Assembly: GCA_023458555.1 (NCBI GenBank)
Contig: JAEWYS010000004.1
Coordinates: forward strand, 248,001 to 312,000
Length of the DNA stretch: 64,000 nucleotides
DNA from: Bacteroidota bacterium
Lineage (GTDB): Bacteria > Bacteroidota > Bacteroidia > Cytophagales > Cytophagaceae
Reading direction: 5' to 3'
How positions within the stretch are numbered: position 1 is the first letter of the stretch; each line of letters opens with the position of its first letter. This document shows positions 62,887 through 64,000 of this stretch, piece after piece. The notes under the pieces are model-generated. The model was not told the origin of the DNA. It saw only the letters and a program-made list of their open reading frames with translations, and ran no database searches. The position numbers and the translations under genes are program-made.

Positions 62887-63990
62887 TTAATTTTCATTAA
62901 ACTTTAAAACTACTGCTGTTGTAATAAAAAGATTGCCGTTAATAAGTACATGCTGACTCCTTAGAAAGATTTTATCTTTACTATTAAACCAGCGCCCTTC
63001 AATCCGATATGCCAGATTAGGAAATGGGAAAAAATCCAGATTTAGGGATAACCCTGTAGTTCTAAAACCATGCATTGACCCGGTATCAATAATAACACCC
63101 GATTCATCCTGATAATATTCGCCCCGGACGGTGGCAAAAAACTTTTCAGAAATACTATATCGGCCGATGATTACCGGACTATACCATACATTATAATCTG
63201 AACTATTTTTTGTCTTTTGCTGAACTCCAATATCAAAACCTGCTATAATACCAAACTTTTCAGACAGCTTAGTTTCAGCATACAGATTATTAAAATATCG
63301 CCAACATCTTACGCTGTCGGGTGTATCTGTACCAGCAAATGTGCTCCAGTTGAAGGTAGTATTTTCCCCAAGGCCAAGATTCAGCTGCGTACCTAAGGAA
63401 GGCATTGAGTTCCCACGCAAACGCTGAATACGCTGCCAGCCGTTGCAGAGTACAATTGCTACGGCCCAGGTATCGTCGGGATGGAAAGTCGTTTTTATCC
63501 CGGACAAATAGTATGGAGAATTTTCGGCAAGCAAAGAACGGGTAAGAGTCCAATTATCAATTGATATGGCACTTTCAAAACCTATGTGCGATGCAAAAGT
63601 CCCCGCGTCAAGCCAGATAGTCTTCTTATTATTCAGGGAAACTCCTGCGTTAGCTTCAAATATATTTTTTAGCAATCCCGGTTCTGCGGCATAGTTGTCA
63701 TTGGCATAGGTACCCGTTTGCAAGGCAATATTTGCCCTATAACCAGATCTGTCTATCGAGACTTTTACCAATCCGAGATTGAGGTTGAATTCGTTATGCC
63801 GATTGTGATTGTATAAAAATGGCTGGCGAAAGTCACCTTTAGGCTGATTAAAATCATATGAATAGAAAATATCTAAAAATCCAGAAACCGATAAGTCGTT
63901 TTTTCTCTGACCAGAAGTATCCGATTGAGCATTAACTGCATTTGTTAGTAATAAACAAAAGAAAGCCAGACATAGCGTTTTCATCACCAT
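62887..63990 (-). CDS. Outer-membrane porin-like beta-barrel protein
   Basis: A 367-residue exported barrel. The signal peptide ends at NAVNAQS, followed by LSVSGFLDIFYSYDFNQPKG and HNRHNEFNLNLGLVKVSID, the start of the BBP2/OmpL-like porin family in Bacteroidota. Alternating strands and ALQTGTYANDNYA, WLDAGTFASHIGFES, YYLSGIKTTFHPDD and RGEYYQDESGVI support a 16-strand-type barrel. It ends KFNEN rather than in an aromatic residue. The ligand is unknown. Its upstream region is cut by the window end. Confidence 0.87.
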   Translation of the reverse strand: MVMKTLCLAFFCLLLTNAVNAQSDTSGQRKNDLSVSGFLDIFYSYDFNQPKGDFRQPFLYNHNRHNEFNLNLGLVKVSIDRSGYRANIALQTGTYANDNYAAEPGLLKNIFEANAGVSLNNKKTIWLDAGTFASHIGFESAISIDNWTLTRSLLAENSPYYLSGIKTTFHPDDTWAVAIVLCNGWQRIQRLRGNSMPSLGTQLNLGLGENTTFNWSTFAGTDTPDSVRCWRYFNNLYAETKLSEKFGIIAGFDIGVQQKTKNSSDYNVWYSPVIIGRYSISEKFFATVRGEYYQDESGVIIDTGSMHGFRTTGLSLNLDFFPFPNLAYRIEGRWFNSKDKIFLRSQHVLINGNLFITTAVVLKFNEN

Positions 63991-64000
63991 AGGCTTAAAA

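Noticed and set aside
1..64000. CRISPR arrays, prophage genes, intact insertion sequences, integrases
   Set aside because: Looked for and not found; the only repeats are protein-domain repeats, one dispersed pair and one 40-bp pair.

Overview
The window comes from a Bacteroidota chromosome, most probably a gliding or Cytophagales-type member; I cannot name the genus. The signs are four very large secreted proteins with type IX secretion (T9SS) C-terminal sorting domains, a PorP/SprF-family membrane protein, SBBP, PKD-like and dockerin modules, and promoters of the Bacteroidota type (TAnnTTTG at -7, TTTG near -33). There is no CRISPR array, prophage or intact insertion sequence.

Layout. 1-3.3 kb: trp operon on the minus strand (trpE-trpG-trpD-trpC, the last cut by the window edge), preceded by a complete attenuator with a 15-residue leader peptide carrying tandem Trp codons. 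4-11 kb: a basic AT-hook-like protein, a DUF488 protein, a helicase-associated-domain protein, an MreB paralogue, a GreA/Rnk-like factor next to a degenerate glutamate-synthase-like membrane protein, and an HPP membrane protein with a LysR regulator. 11.3-16.5 kb: DinB-family protein, cytochrome bd oxidase (cydAB), a COG0523 metallochaperone GTPase with a double palindromic operator on its promoter, and a Fur-family regulator. 16.6-20.6 kb: a self-contained biosynthetic pair, a one-module adenylation-carrier-reductase synthetase plus its phosphopantetheinyl transferase. 21-31.6 kb: tRNA-Arg(ACG) and mostly housekeeping genes (outer-membrane barrel, crotonase, rpoN, asnS, nnr, PAP2, acyltransferase, protoporphyrinogen oxidase). 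31.6-37.5 kb: small stress and hypothetical genes (VOC, DUF1801, DUF4239, YceI, DoxX, GrpB) with a decayed membrane-protein gene among them. 37.7-51.7 kb: three large T9SS type A cargo proteins. 52.2-55.5 kb: two Crp/Fnr regulators, each followed by an FNR-type box at about -41 of a downstream promoter. 55.5-60.2 kb: PorP/SprF protein with its partner type B cargo. 60.4-61.05 kb: two decayed gene fragments head to head (LytTR response regulator and GNAT acetyltransferase). 61.2-64 kb: MTHFR-like protein, AHSA1 protein and a porin-like barrel.

The most informative signals are non-coding or cryptic: the trp attenuator, the paired FNR boxes, the operator pair separated by three helical turns, three pseudogenes visible only after frameshift correction, a dispersed ~70-nt repeat, and a three-domain super-period inside the 2207-residue cargo protein. 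All assignments come from reading motifs; no database search was run.
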